Assembly: GCA_033964015.1 (NCBI GenBank)
Contig: CM066924.1
Coordinates: 5,872,251-5,936,250 of the forward strand
From: Scolanthus callimorphus
Lineage: Eukaryota; Cnidaria; Anthozoa; Actiniaria; Edwardsiidae
Direction: 5' to 3'
Length of the DNA stretch: 64,000 bases
A model generated the notes under the pieces. The model saw only the letters and a program-made list of their open reading frames with translations. It made no database searches and was not told where the DNA came from. The translations under genes and the position numbers were made by a program. This document shows, one piece after another, positions 1 to 11,093 of this stretch (position 1 is the first letter of the stretch; each line of letters begins with the position of its first letter).

Positions 1-231
1 TCCAAATATAACCAATAGAAAAACACATTAGAATGAGCTAGACCAAGCTTGGAAAGCCTAGTTGTTACTTTTTGCGGATCTTCGAATATTTAAGGCTTAG
101 GAAAAACCCATATAGAAACTCTAAAAAGGAGTAAAAGAAAACATATTATTCAACATGCATATAACATGTACCATTTTTGAGAAACGTTTATTAAACCATA
201 CCGTTTTGTCCGGGGATTTCATTAGATATGT

Positions 232-556
232 TAGGCTAGTTTTAGACGTCGAACTTAATTCTTGTCGCACTAAATGTCAATTTCCCATTGTTTAGTTAGT
301 TAAAGCTATTGTCTTGAGCTCATTTGCATTAGGAACGGCACTATCTGCCGTGCCAACGCCGTGCTACTGCCGTGCTAAATTAAAATTTTAAATCCTTCCA
401 GCGCTTTTAAAATCAGGGCTGAGATCTTCTCAATTCGTCAGACATGCTATACTAACCTCATAAAATCACTCCTATCGAAATTACTTGTTTTTACTGGCTA
501 ATGAACCGAATCTATTTAGCGCGACAGAATTACGTTCGACGTCTAAAACTGGCCTT
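232..556. repeat. Inverted-repeat (MITE-like) element
   Basis: The left end reads AGGCTAGTTTTAGACGTCGA and the right end is its reverse complement with a few mismatches, so the termini are about 35 bp inverted repeats around a 250-bp interior. There is no coding capacity. Element class is not recognised. The flanking 1-231 and 557-1,100 hold no gene that I can see. Confidence 0.7.
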
Positions 557-1148
557 AGGGAAAGTTGCGGCGGGTTTTGGTGAAAGTTGCGCGTCCATGC
601 AAGCTCAACTTATCCCGTATCGCCAACATCCTTTATATTAATTTCAATGTGTATTTGTACAAAGTTGAACCTGCTGCGTGATTGAACTAACAGTCGAAAT
701 CAGTAGAAAATTATGGAGATTCTGTCTTAGAAGGGACAAGTACGAACTGGCAAGCATTCTCTATCTATCGAATGGCGGCGAAGGCAGTTTTTCCGCGCGT
801 GAAATGACGTTATTTTCTTTCTGAAAAACGCTATTTTAGCAGACTGAAAAACACGCGAACTCCTTCAGAAGTTGGGCATCTTCAGACCCCCCCTTGTGAC
901 AAGAAATCCAGCTTCGAAAACCCCCCCCTTGCAATCAGAATTCCGAGCTCTTAAACCCCCCACCTCATTTTTATACACAAGGAAACAAAGCACTTTCTAG
1001 AAAGAGCAGCTCTGCCCTCGAGCACTTCACTATCTATAGATACTTCTAGTTTCGATTCATAACAATAATATTTATTGACCTTATATCCAATAACTAGATA
1101 CATCGGTTAATCATACATGTTAATAATTTACAATAATAATAATAAAAC

Positions 1149-1355
1149 TTATTCAGAGACGTCCAACAAGTTGACTTTGTTAAGCAATTCACTAAAATAT
1201 CTTGCAGACAATTTAAGGGCCAAATCATCTTTCATTGCTAAAATATAGAGAAATAATGACCTTTTATCAAAATATCTAAAGGCTCTGTTAATTCGGTACA
1301 GGCTTGTTAGGAAATCAAATCTTAAACGACTGAACATACTGTGATCACATTCCAT
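1149..1355 (-). other. Possible 3' end of a non-LTR retrotransposon ORF
   Basis: A 68-residue open frame ends just before a run of ATT/AAT trinucleotides on the minus strand. A short C-terminal frame followed by a simple-repeat tail is the usual layout of a truncated CR1/L2-like retrotransposon end. I cannot recognise the protein itself with confidence, so this is only a suggestion. The frame could also be fortuitous. Confidence 0.2.
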
Positions 1356-1975
1356 TATGTAATGAAATTCATAAACTTCGAAAGTTTACTTGTGAGATGG
1401 GTAAGAGATAGGTTTTGTCTCACGCGGTTATGCCTTCATACCCTGAATTCATGTATCATTACATTTTGTTGGAATATTGACGGATCTTCTTTGCTTCGAA
1501 TTCTCCACATGCAAACTTGGTATGTAATTAAATCCTCAGTGCTTTCAATAGAAGGAGGCTGCCGGCGGTGAATGGCTGGTTACTTTTTCTGACTGCCGCC
1601 TAGTCTTGGAATCTTTGCATAAACGCCCGCCTACTTCATAAAGATATCCGCCTCCTTCAAAACGTATTTAAACCCCTGATCATCCGGCAAGGTCTGCACG
1701 ATAGCAATGCTCTTGGTAAGGTCTGTTATTTACGATGGTGGGTGTAGCATGCCGCGGCTTTCACTTTAAACTGTGGACGTATAAGAGAAACGCAGATGAA
1801 AGTAGGCCATTCCCGATTATACTCGTAAAACTGCCATTTAATGCTACTAAAAATTTCGTTTTATGGCCCCGAAAACGCTTTTAACAAAAGCCGTCTCCGC
1901 CAGAACGAGTCGGAACGGCTCAAGGGTATTGTTCTCACAACACCGTGAAAACAGTCAATTGTAATTCTTGATAGT

Positions 1976-2125
1976 TGTCTATTACAAATTGCGACAGCTT
2001 TGTTTATCACAATCTGCGACGGAGGTGTATTGCAAATTGTGACATCTTTTTTATTAGAAATTGCGACGACTTTATTACAAATTGCGAAAGGTATTACAAA
2101 TTGCGACAATAATTACAAATTGCGA
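1976..2125 (+). repeat. Degenerate minisatellite, ATTACAAATTGCGAC unit
   Basis: About eight copies of a word close to ATTACAAATTGCGAC occur with variable spacers (for example at 1981, 2011, 2030, 2057, 2074, 2093 and 2112). The short ORFs covering it on both strands are a product of the repeat. Function unknown. Confidence 0.75.
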
Positions 2126-2432
2126 CTACCTTGCTATGTTTTTTGTATCTCGTCTCTCTCGAAGGGCAAGATTGAACGATGTTTCTCGTGTGTCTGCAAG
2201 TTTGGGTGAATTTTCCTATATTTTCGATCGGTAGCTAAGATATGATGAAAAATACTTACAGGCCTTCCAAATAAGGTAATTTCATAATCTGGAAGTTTTG
2301 ACAGCTTTCGCAGGCGAAATGTTCTTGATATGCGATTCGTTAACCGCGTTTACTGCTTCCCCCTACAAGTTTTACGTTTATTTGCTTAGTTTTAAATGTC
2401 TCCTTCTGAAAAAAAAATTATGTACTTTACAG

Positions 2433-2823
2433 ATGCTGCCTATCATGTTTGCGTTGTCATGGAAACAGACACTGGCAAGCAACTGCATCTCAACATTGAG
2501 CCAATCACGGAGCGTGTTAGCAGGTCACGTGATCACCTCTCGTATTGCAAATAACGTAGTGGAGTGTAGCGTGTTCTGCGATGTCACGCCAGGTTGTTAT
2601 AGTTTGAATGTGTACAACAGTCGCAGGTTGTGTGAGCTAAATAATGCCACACATTTGTCACACCCACATGACATGCGGGCTTCTCACGATGGGTACTATA
2701 TCATGTACTTTTTGCGGCCACACCCTGTGTGTAGTGATGATGTTTGCTGTGCTGGGAAAACAGATGGGTGCTTATACAAGTGTGTTATGAGACATGATGG
2801 AGTTAGCCACTCATGTGATCCAA
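2433..2823 (+). CDS. PAN/apple-domain exon of a secreted or membrane lectin-like protein (partial)
   Basis: An open exon of 130 codons plus one base follows a splice acceptor (TTTACAG at 2426-2432) and ends at a consensus donor (A|GTAAGT, 2823/2824). The protein has the PAN/apple pattern: a first Cys in SNC, then EC..FCD..GCYSLNVY and LCELNNATHLSHP, a motif very typical of cnidarian PAN exons. A Cys-rich tail follows (CSDDVCCAGKTDGC, then two more Cys), possibly EGF-like. PAN domains mediate protein or carbohydrate contacts outside the cell. The exon joins the SUEL exon at 3,287 in phase 1. The exon carrying a signal peptide is not identified; the ATG at 2433 lies directly at the acceptor and need not be the start. 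Confidence 0.7.
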
Positions 2824-2888
2824 GTAAGTGTGTACATTTATGTAGTCGGAAATCAGCGCTTTTGCGTTTTAGTGCTTTATATTTTTAC

Positions 2889-3174
2889 TGCGATTTTCAT
2901 AATTCTGCAAACTCTACACCGACCAACAAACCACGGTTTGGCTTTCGTCAATCAAACGACTGAAGAGCTCTGGGTGATTTCTCGGAGGCTTTGATAGATA
3001 TTGTAATCTCATCGCCTAGCTATAGGTTTCACAACACAGTTTTTCACTGTAAAATGCAAACCAAACTCAGTAAACATGCGTGGACTTGACTTAAAAGGTT
3101 TAATGGACGGAAGCCAAAACGCAGTTTGGCGTTAGAAATGTCAAGTGGGAGTTCACAGAATTATGAAAATCGCA
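2889..3174. repeat. MITE-like inverted-repeat element, intronic copy
   Basis: Ends are TGCGATTTTCATAATTCTG and its reverse complement. A second copy in inverted order lies at 15,600-15,881, sharing the interior (CAAACTGCG/CGCAGTTTG, ATTTTACAGTGAA). This copy occupies most of the intron between the PAN and SUEL exons. Confidence 0.8.
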
Positions 3175-3286
3175 GTAAAGGTTTAGAAAGTTTTACAGTC
3201 TGTAGTCGTTTCGCTAGCTTTGTGCGTCAGTCCATAGGCCACTAATGCATTGACAAATTGTATTGTTGTCTGTTCTATTGTTGCAG

Positions 3287-3563
3287 TCCCTCAACAAATC
3301 ACATGTGAAGACAACACTTTCACCTTGATGTGCCAAGGCAGTGAGACACTCGACATCAGAACAGCAAAATATGGAAGATCATCTCTGGCCATCTGTCCCC
3401 ATGAGATGATGAGAATATGTGGTGACAATGGCAATGTCTTATCGAAAGTCAGACAAAGCTGCCAAGGCAAGGCGTCATGTAGTTTTAGTGCTGGCATGGA
3501 TTTCTTTGGATTTGACCCTTGTCCTGAGGGATATAAATACCTGGAAGTCAAGTTTGTTTGTCA
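3287..3563 (+). CDS. SUEL-type (D-galactoside/rhamnose-binding) lectin domain exon (partial)
   Basis: After the acceptor TTGTTGCAG (3278-3286) the frame encodes a full SUEL/Gal_Lectin fold: ITCEDNTFTLMC, then AKYGRSSLAICP, then VRQSCQGKASCSF, DPCPEGYKYLEVKFVC. The spacing of the Cys residues and the DPCPG/E-YKYLEV signature match the family (about 90 residues). SUEL domains bind galactose or rhamnose and occur in egg lectins and in latrophilin-type receptors. It splices in frame from the PAN exon (A + TC gives Ile). The 3' edge is uncertain: a GTCAGT donor at 3564 fits the domain end. No further + strand exon is recognised downstream; the nearest receptor gene is on the other strand. This is therefore a gene fragment, or a gene whose remaining exons I cannot see. 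Confidence 0.75.
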
Positions 3564-3705
3564 GTCAGTAGCTAACAACTCAATCTGGATATCCGAAAAC
3601 ATTATAGTCCTTGAACAGGGGAAAACAACCTCCTTTTATGTTGCCGCTTTTCCGATTTTTACGCACTTTAAAAAGAATCGAAGATGCTGAGAGGTAGCTT
3701 ATTTA

Positions 3706-3893
3706 CACAAGGAATCTCTGCAGAAACCCATCCATGGAAAAAGCTGAATTTCCCATGACAGAAGAATGCGAAATGTTCGGATTTCCCATGGCTATCCATG
3801 TGAATTCCGAACACTTCCCATCGAACTTCCCATGCGTATGCCTTGGTAAATTCAGTTTTTCCCTTGGTTGGGTTTCTGCAGAAATTCCGTGTG
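3706..3893. repeat. Palindromic MITE (TTTCTGCAGAAACCCA family), copy 1
   Basis: The two halves are inverted copies: CTGCAGAAACCCATCCATGG at the left and CCAAGG..GGGTTTCTGCAGAAATTCC at the right, with AATTTCCCATG-type words inside. A second copy at 51,762-51,923 abuts a Homer splice donor. Non-coding. Confidence 0.8.
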
Positions 3894-4028
3894 TTTAATT
3901 TTAGATAAAGTATTCAGTTTCACACTTGCGCACCTTCTTAGTTAGGCCAGCTGTTCAACACGTCACAGGCCAGACCAGGCGAATTATCAGTAAATAAATT
4001 TGACTTTAACTTCTCAATGTACGTCCCC

Positions 4029-4490
4029 GGGGGTATACTCCACTGATTTTTGGGTAGTGGTGTGCCGCCGTGGTCCCAAAACCTGACCCTATCAGAGACC
4101 AAAAATCCTCGTTTTTTATATCCTACCATAGACCTACAGTTAAAATTGTACACACTACCGCAGACTTAAAGTTAGTTACAAGGGTGGTCCAGTTGGTCGC
4201 AATCAAAGCGGAATGTTTGTTAATCATGTAAAGGTTTTAAAATATACTGTCTTTATCACTAAATGCGGCACAACTTTGATCGAAATGTTTTTGTAGGGTA
4301 GCCATACTGAAATACGATACCCTACCACAGGAACCCCAAAACCATACCATATGGCGGCACATGCCCGTATACGGTTACCCTGGAAACCAAATGTTTCATT
4401 TGACATGTAAACAACTGAGAGTTAATCCGTGGATATAAATAGAGTCATGTGTATGTATGTTTGTATTCCATATATGAGGGAGTACACCCG
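4029..4490. repeat. Dispersed repeat, copy 1
   Basis: Shares a long diverged match with 26,950-27,355 in opposite orientation: TATACTCCACTGATTTTTGGG here against CCCAAAAATCAGTGGAGTAC there, and the TATATGAGGGAGTA edge near 4,473 against the TACTCCCTCATATATG edge near 26,953. Repeated GGTAGGGTAT words occur in both. No protein is evident; class unknown. Confidence 0.75.
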
Positions 4491-4672
4491 TCACCCCTCC
4501 CCGGGGAATTTAGAGCCCTCCGAGTCCTTCCCACAGTTCATTGAAAATTTTTCTAATTCCTCCTTTTAGTATCCTTTTACAATGTATGCAGCTTCCGGCT
4601 CTTACACATACTAAACAAAGCACTCTCTGGACGCTTCGAATTTTCAACCCGAAAAAATGGTCGCATTAAGCT

Positions 4673-6441
4673 TTAAGGTGACTCATTCGAAATTCAAAAT
4701 GCACCCAACTGTGTCTAGAGCGCAAATCTGCGTCGCCAAACTAACGGCTATAACTTTTGTGTCTTTTCCTCTATTGTTATAATTATTTTTTCAAATCCTA
4801 CTTTAATGATGTATAAATATGCTACTGGGAACCGATCTTCTTGAAAACATTTTTAGAAGTCACAATCTAAATTTTTGTGAGGCCCTAATTTCATATTCCG
4901 GTCGTACTACAAAAAAATTTTGCCGGTTTTTTTGGCTGAAATTTCAGGAATCGATTCCAGTTGTAGTGATCTCAAATCAAGCGAAGTTACAGAAAATTCG
5001 TCGGAACAGAAACGCGGTAATAAAATACCGTCAGTTATGGTCAACTGTGGCCAAAATAGAACGCTGATTCTGGTTGGCTTGAATTGAATTTTAATAGTGC
5101 TCCGAAAACTCATTATTTTGGGCTCTTCCCTCGGCACTATTTTGTATAGTAATGTATTAAACTTTATCGAGGGTCCGATTTCAAATACCATGAACTACTT
5201 AAATGTTTGAACATTATCTACCGAGGAAAGAAATTGTGAAAGACCAATGAATTTGTTACAAGAATGTCGCATTAAAATGTGCCGTTATTAGGTATTATTT
5301 CTTGCTAAGATTTATATAGACGAGAAGTTTGTGGCATTGGTAAAACTTAGTAACGGTTTGACCATTATATTTGCTTATTTGGCATAGAAGAAAATTACAA
5401 AGTTACGACATTCGCCCTCTGGTTTTGCACGCAGATTTGAAGCTCTCTTGTTTATGAATGATAATGAAATCTGAAGTTTTTCCAGGGGAGCTCATTAGGC
5501 CAAATCTAATCAATAGCAGTCACGCTCAGAAAATAGCAATTGTCTGTTAAGTCCCTATGGAACAAAAAAGAGTCGACGATAAACGTTTTCTTTGTTCGAT
5601 TATTAGAGTTGGCCTACTGTGTTCCCCCTGGCAAAATGCGAGATTTCATTACCATTCATAAACAAGACAGCTTCAAATCTGCGTGCATGACCAGAGCATG
5701 ACCGCCGTAACTTTAACAATTTTCTTCTATATCAAATAAGCACGCATGATGTTCAAACTTGCTTACTAAGTATTACCAATGCCTCGAGCTTCTCGTCTAT
5801 ATACATCTTAGAAAGAAATAATACGTAAAAACAACACATTTTAACTCGACATTCTTGTAATAAATTCATTGCGCTTTCACAATTTCTTTCCTCGGTAGAT
5901 AATGTTCGAACATAGTATTTCATGGTATTTACAATCTGACCTTCGGTAAAGTTTAATACATTACTATACAACATAGTGCCGGTGGAAGAGCCCAAAATAA
6001 TGAGTTTTCGGAGCACTATTAAAATTCAATTCAAGCCAAGCAGAATCAGCGTTCTATTTTGGTCACAGTTGACCATAACTGACGGTATTTTTATTACTGC
6101 GTTTCTGTTCCGACGAATTTTCTGTAACTTCACTTGATTTGAGATCACTACAACTGGAATCGATTCCTGAAATTTCAGCCAAAAAAACCGGCAAAAATTT
6201 TTTCTAGTACGACCGGAATATGAAATTAGGGCCTCACAAAAATTTAGATTGTGACTTCTAAAAATGTTTTCAAGAAGATCGGTTCCCAGTAGCATATTTA
6301 TACATCATTAAAGTAGGATTTGAAAAAATAATTATAACAATAGAGGAAAAGACACAAAAGTTATAGCCGTTATTTTGACGACGCAGATTTGCGCTCTAGA
6401 CACAGTTGGGTGCATTTTGAATTTCGAATGAGTCACCTTAA
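4673..6441. mobile_element. 1.77 kb foldback palindrome with about 800-bp arms and TTAA ends
   Basis: 4,673-5,473 and 5,640-6,441 are inverted copies of each other, with few mismatches and small indels, separated by about 165 bp of unique spacer. The outermost bases are TTAAGGTGACTCATTCG and its complement, so the termini could be a TTAA target plus GGTGACTC TIR (piggyBac-like rule), although TTAA is itself palindromic. The two mirror-image ORFs in the arms (82 and 89 aa) differ by small indels and are not like any protein I know; they are explained by the palindrome. No transposase is present, so it would be non-autonomous. Confidence 0.85.
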
Positions 6442-6544
6442 GTACGCCTTTCAACGAGGATTGCATGAACAATTCTTTAAAACCAATCTTTAGAGGGAGC
6501 TATGGACTTGAAATTGATAATCTTACTTCTGGCGGATAAGACAA

Positions 6545-6830
6545 TAAACTAAGGTCCTGTCTGCTTTCCCTTCTACCCTTGTTCAAGGTGAACCCATTGC
6601 ACTCTTCGTAAGAGTAGGGGATTGTCTCCCGGTGCAATGGCCTTCTCGGAGGCATTACATATACTGTAACACCCCTCATGATTGTAAGTTACGCGGCAGC
6701 AATTTGCGCCATCCAACGCAGCCTGTCAAGTCCTCCAACTTCACCTTCCTTGTCTAGCGGTTGCGTCTGTCGACCGCCTTTGAAAATCCCTGACGATGAG
6801 GAGAAGACCATTTTCTTTCAACTTGTATGA
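6545..6830. repeat. Diverged repeat or duplicated segment, copy 1
   Basis: Matches 11,455-11,745 in the same orientation over about 280 bp with many substitutions. Shared words include AGAGTAGGGGATTGTCTCCC, CCTCATGATTGTAAG and GCAGCAATTTGCG. The second copy lies just beyond the 3' end of the receptor gene, so this may be the remnant of a duplicated gene flank, or a transposable-element fragment. No coding signal. Confidence 0.6.
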
Positions 6831-6904
6831 TACATTTTGATAGAGAAAAGATATCGGGGAGCAACTGCAGAATGCAAGTCTTCTATTTTTAACCACTTCT
6901 CTCA

Positions 6905-8015
6905 TGGGCTGGTCCGCGGTGCTGAGGTTGGAAAATGAATAATTAAAGAACGAAGATACTCTAATCCCTGGCACCGTGGTCCGCGGTACTGAGGTCGAAA
7001 AATGATTAATTAAAGAACGAAGATACTTTATTCTCTGGCACCGTGGTCCGCGGTGCTGAAGAATTAAAGAGCGAAGATACTCTAATCTCTGGCACCGTGG
7101 TCCGCGGTGCTGAGGTGGGAAAATGAATAATTAAAGAACGAAGATACTCTAATCTCTGGCACCGTGGTCCGCGGTGCTGTGGTCGAAAAATGAATAATTA
7201 AAGAACGAAGATACTCTAATCCCTGGCACCGTGGTCCGCGGTGCTGTGGTCGAAAAATGAATAATTAAAGAACGAAGATACTCTAATCCCTGGCACCGTG
7301 GTCCGCGGTACTGAGGTCGAAAAATGATTAATTAAAGAACGAAGATACTTTATTCTCTGGCACCGTGGTCCGCGGTGCTGAGGTTGGAAATGAATAATTA
7401 AAGTGCGAAGATACTCTTATCTCTGGCACCGTGGTCCGCGGTGCTGAGGTTGGAAAATGAATAATTAAAGTGCGAAGATACTCTTATGTCTGGCACCGTG
7501 GTCCGCGGTGCTGTGGTCGAAAAATGAATAATTAAAGAACGAAGATACTCTAATCCCTGGCACCGTGGTCCGGTGCTGTGGTCGAAAAATGAATAATTAA
7601 AGAACGAAGATACTCTATTCTCTGGCACCGTGGTCCGCGGTGCTGAGGTCGGAAAATGAATAATTAACGAACGAAGATACTCTAATCCCTGGCACCGTGG
7701 TCCGCGGTGCTGTGGTCGAAAAATGATTAATTAAAGAACGAAGATACTTTATTCTCTGGCACCGTGGTCCGCGGTGCTGAGGTTGGAAAAGTGCGAAGAT
7801 ACTGTTATCTCTGGCACCGTGGTCCGCGGTGCTGTGGTCGAAAACTGAATAATTAAAGAACGAAGATACTCTAATCTCTGGCACCGTGGTCCGCGGTGCT
7901 GTGGTCGAAAATGAATAATTAAAGAACGAATACTCTATTCTCTGGCACCGTGGTCCGCAGTGCTGAGGTCGAAAAATGAATAATTAAAGAAGGAAGATAC
8001 TTCATTCTCTGGCAC
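6905..8015 (+). repeat. 67-bp tandem repeat array (left arm of foldback element)
   Basis: About sixteen units, each with the GC-rich core GGCACCGTGGTCCGCGGTGC followed by TGAGGTCGAAAAATGAATAA and TTAAAGAACGAAGATACT. Period 67 bp where regular (7,136 to 7,203); some units are shortened. Short ORFs on the minus strand repeat the same peptides and are a product of the array. Confidence 0.95.
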
Positions 8016-8470
8016 CGTGAGGGTGAAATTTTGGGACGGCACGCTTTGAGAACGAGGAAAATATACATTGGAGCTCACTCCTTACCAGTGAAATTGTAGG
8101 AGGGCTCTCTTTGAGAACAAGGAAAACATTACAATTTGGGCTCACTTGGCACGCTTTGTAACACGGAGAAGGGAGACATCGGGTAACAGCTAATTTCTGG
8201 CTAAAAGAGAGGCTCTGTAGTGAAATACATAGTGATATCGCAATGAATATAAAATACTAGAGCGAAAACCTGCAAATTATACGTGCATTTCATCCCGCCT
8301 TGTTTTGGTTAGGGGATTTTAGAGTGAATTTTCATAGAGAAGCCGAAAAATTATTTATGCACCGCCTCTTTTGTAATTGTTTTGTTAGACAAAGTTAATT
8401 GAAAAGATTTTTAGAGCCATTCTCACTTTTAGGCAATTTAAGAAGAGCGCAAACACAAAAGTATTTAACA

Positions 8471-8496
8471 ATTATTCCTCAACCCCGAATGGGCTC

Positions 8497-8527
<31 letters not shown>

Positions 8528-8569
8528 ATGGGCTATTGACTCAGAGGCCATGAGGGCGAGAGGAATAAT
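8471..8569. repeat. Short perfect-stem palindrome
   Basis: ATTATTCCTC..CCCGAATGGGCTCTGAGTCAATAGCCC is mirrored by GGGCTATTGACTCAGAGGCC..GAGGAATAAT around the loop ATGAGGCCGAAGGCCGAAT. Sits inside the foldback element. Confidence 0.8.
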
Positions 8570-8577
8570 TGTTTTAG

Positions 8578-8754
8578 TCAAATCACACTAGTAGGTCAAT
8601 TTGTATAGCCAAAACGTTTTCTGGTCTGATCATTTGCCATTTTCTGGCTTTCAATTCCGACACGTTTCGCTACTAGTAGGCTATAACTTATAGCCTACTA
8701 GGAGCGCAACCAATCAGAACACAGCATTGATGATAGACCACTAGTGTGATTTGA
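8578..8754. repeat. MITE-like element, TCAAATCACACTAGT ends
   Basis: TCAAATCACACTAGT at the left and ACTAGTGTGATTTGA at the right are perfect 15-bp inverted repeats enclosing about 145 bp. It directly follows the palindrome at 8,471-8,569, so the two may be parts of one element. Confidence 0.7.
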
Positions 8755-9278
8755 ATTATTTTCTGTCAGTTGCTGTAGAGTAGCTAACATGGAAGATAAA
8801 AGTATCTAGGTCAACACTTCCCGAAAACTGACAAAAAATAAAAGCACACAAACGGAGTCAAAAAAGGAACGAGATCTAGCGCGGCATCGGATCGAAATCA
8901 CAAGATCGCAGTTTAAACTTAAGGCCCTGTTCACACTATCGCGTTTTCAAAGTATTCTTCTTGAAACTTATACGGATTCGCTGCGTGTTAGTGTGGACGG
9001 GAAATTCGGAAATTTAGCTACACTTGATTGAACAACATTTTATTTTAAAATAAGCGAAATATCACAATTACATGGTTGTTAGAAATTTCGAGAAATTGCA
9101 ATATTCTCATTTCTTAATATGCATAATTAAGAAGAAAATATAAATTGGTTTTCGAACTCCTGGCTATTTACATGAACTGTGTATAGGAAATAGATATTTC
9201 GAGCAGACTAGCAATCGAGAAATCTACGTTAATGCTTTCTTAAACATGTGTCTGGATAATGTTGACTGATTAACTAAG

Positions 9279-9477
9279 ATAGACTGCTTGCAGCCCCTTT
9301 TTCTTCGAACGTCCGTAAATTGAGGGAACTTTTTCCTTGCGGCGCGCTTCGATTTGGCGCATCTCTCCCTCTCCTGGGTAACTCGACATTGTAAACAAAT
9401 TGAAGCATGTAGCGGGTAAAAAAGCATTCTCTCGATTTACGGACGGTTGCCGAAGAAGGGGCTACAAGCAGTCTATA
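9279..9477. repeat. 199-bp MITE, ATAGACTGCTTG ends
   Basis: ATAGACTGCTTGCAGCCCCT..CGTCCGTAAATTGAG at the left is mirrored at the right by CTCGATTTACGGACGGTTGC..AGGGGCTACAAGCAGTCTAT. The inverted repeats are about 45 bp. Nested within the foldback element centre. Confidence 0.85.
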
Positions 9478-9944
9478 ACTAACACCCCGGTTACTATACA
9501 CGGGTCCGGGCGAATTTTGTGCCTGGAACACCTGTTTACACGGTACCGTGCAAAATTTTGAACGCTTTGACTACCATAACAACGGCTCTTTTCAGAGCCA
9601 CACACATTTTAAAACTCATGACTTCATTGCTTCTTAAATACATATAATATGTAATATGTATGATCTTCTTAAAGGCTTCAATAAAATATGACGATGATAT
9701 ATTACTTACTTATCCTATTCTTCCCAGGTGGGAAATAAGGATGATATATTGCCGAAGATATGTTTCCGCTGCGAGTGATAGTTATATTTGCATCAGTTGT
9801 GCCTACGCAAAATAATCCGTCCGCCGTCTGCAGTTAAACATATCTTGCCAGTTTAAACAAGTCAGACACCGAAATGAAAAGTCATACGCAACCACGGTGC
9901 CAATATTTTAAAATATGTTACACCGACATTAAAATTCATGAGAG

Positions 9945-10290
9945 TATCTTCGTTCTTAGATAATTCAGCATATTCGACAAATCCGTACTAGATAGTTCGG
10001 CATATTCGACACCAGCACCGCTGACGACGGTTGTTAAAAGTAGCTAAAAGTATCTTCGTTCTTAAATAATTCAAATTCGACCACGGCACCGCGGACGACG
10101 GTGCCAGTGTGATAAAAGTATCTTCGTTCTTAAATAATTAATATTCGACCAGAAGTATCTTCGTTATTTCATATCTTCGTTCTTAATTATTCATATTTCG
10201 ACCTCAGCACCGCGGACCACGGTACCAGGGATTAAAGTATCTTCGTTCGTAAATAATTAATATTTCGACCTCAGCACCGCGGACCAGCCC
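9945..10290 (-). repeat. 67-bp repeat array (right arm of foldback element)
   Basis: Contains AGTATCTTCGTTCTTAAATA and CTCAGCACCGCGGACCACGG, the reverse complements of the left-arm unit. Four to five copies, more degenerate and shorter than the left array, so the two arms have evolved unequally. Confidence 0.85.
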
Positions 10291-10533
10291 ATGAGAGAAG
10301 TGGTTAAAAATAGAAGACGGGTATTCTGCAGTCTAGCCAAAATCGGGATTTCAGGCTTGCCTTTCCCTTACGAATCGGAATTATTTTCACAACCTTACTC
10401 CTCTCGAAAAGAAACACAGAGCCGGCTACGCAGGTTAATCACGCACTGGTATTGCGCACAAATCATAAGATTGGTGTTCTGCACACCCCTACATTCACGA
10501 AGGGTTCTCAGGAACTACACTTTGACAGCATTC

Positions 10534-10997
10534 CTTAAAGTGCATATGAAACGAAATCAGTTCTTACATTTTTCAACACATCGTATTTAAAGAAGTAAGC
10601 ACTGCAAGTTTGAAAGAATTTCATTAAAATGCTGCGATGTTATAGCCGTTCAAAGTTACGTATTTTGCTGTGATCTTTGGCTAGCACATTAGGCATTCAG
10701 GATATCAAATGACACTGTTTCGTGACGTAATTTTGTTTTCACACTACAAGGCGAAATTAAACGAGCACCCCGATCACTCTTACATGGGAGAACCCCCCCC
10801 CCCCCCCCCCGGGACACAAGCAAACAAAATGATGCGTCAAATTACATTACTCGCATGCAAATTAACTATGACTTTGCGAGCGCATAGCTTCGCGGCTATT
10901 TATCAAATCTTTCTCAAACTTGGTCAGCACGTTTGTCTAATAATGATCTATCCAGAGAATGATCCGAAAACTGATTTCGTTTCATATGCACTTTAAG
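10534..10997. repeat. 464-bp MITE-like element, CTTAAAGTGCATATGAAACG ends
   Basis: A 29-bp inverted repeat (CTTAAAGTGCATATGAAACG..AATCAGTT) is perfect at both ends. A C-run of about 18 lies at 10,793-10,810. The overlapping 99- and 95-aa ORFs are not conserved proteins. Confidence 0.9.
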
Positions 10998-11093
10998 TAT
11001 TGATCGGATGTCAAAGGTGCGTAGTGACATCATAGAGTCCTAAAGTGTGACTCGAATTTCAGAGTTTTGTCCACGAATAATGAAAGGCCAGCT

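Larger units (their letters stand above)
6864..10332. mobile_element. 3.5 kb foldback element with tandem-repeat inverted ends
   Basis: The left edge (ACTGCAGAATGCAAGTCTTC, then TTTTTAACCACTTCTCTCATGGG) recurs as its reverse complement at the right edge (10,278-10,332). Inside each edge lies a tandem array of the same 67-bp unit, in inverse orientation: about 16 copies at 6,905-8,015 and about four degenerate copies at 9,945-10,290. This is the architecture of foldback (FB-type) transposons. The 1.9 kb centre holds other palindromic elements and no transposase ORF. Confidence 0.8.

Noticed and set aside
4819..6295. Two similar ORFs (82 and 89 aa) on opposite strands as a duplicated gene
   Set aside because: They are the two arms of the 1.77 kb palindrome; similarity extends equally into non-coding parts and the frames carry indels.
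6741..7884. Minus-strand ORFs with SSFFNYSF..STADHGAR repeats as a repeat protein
   Set aside because: The peptides translate the 67-bp tandem array, and unit length variation breaks the frame repeatedly.
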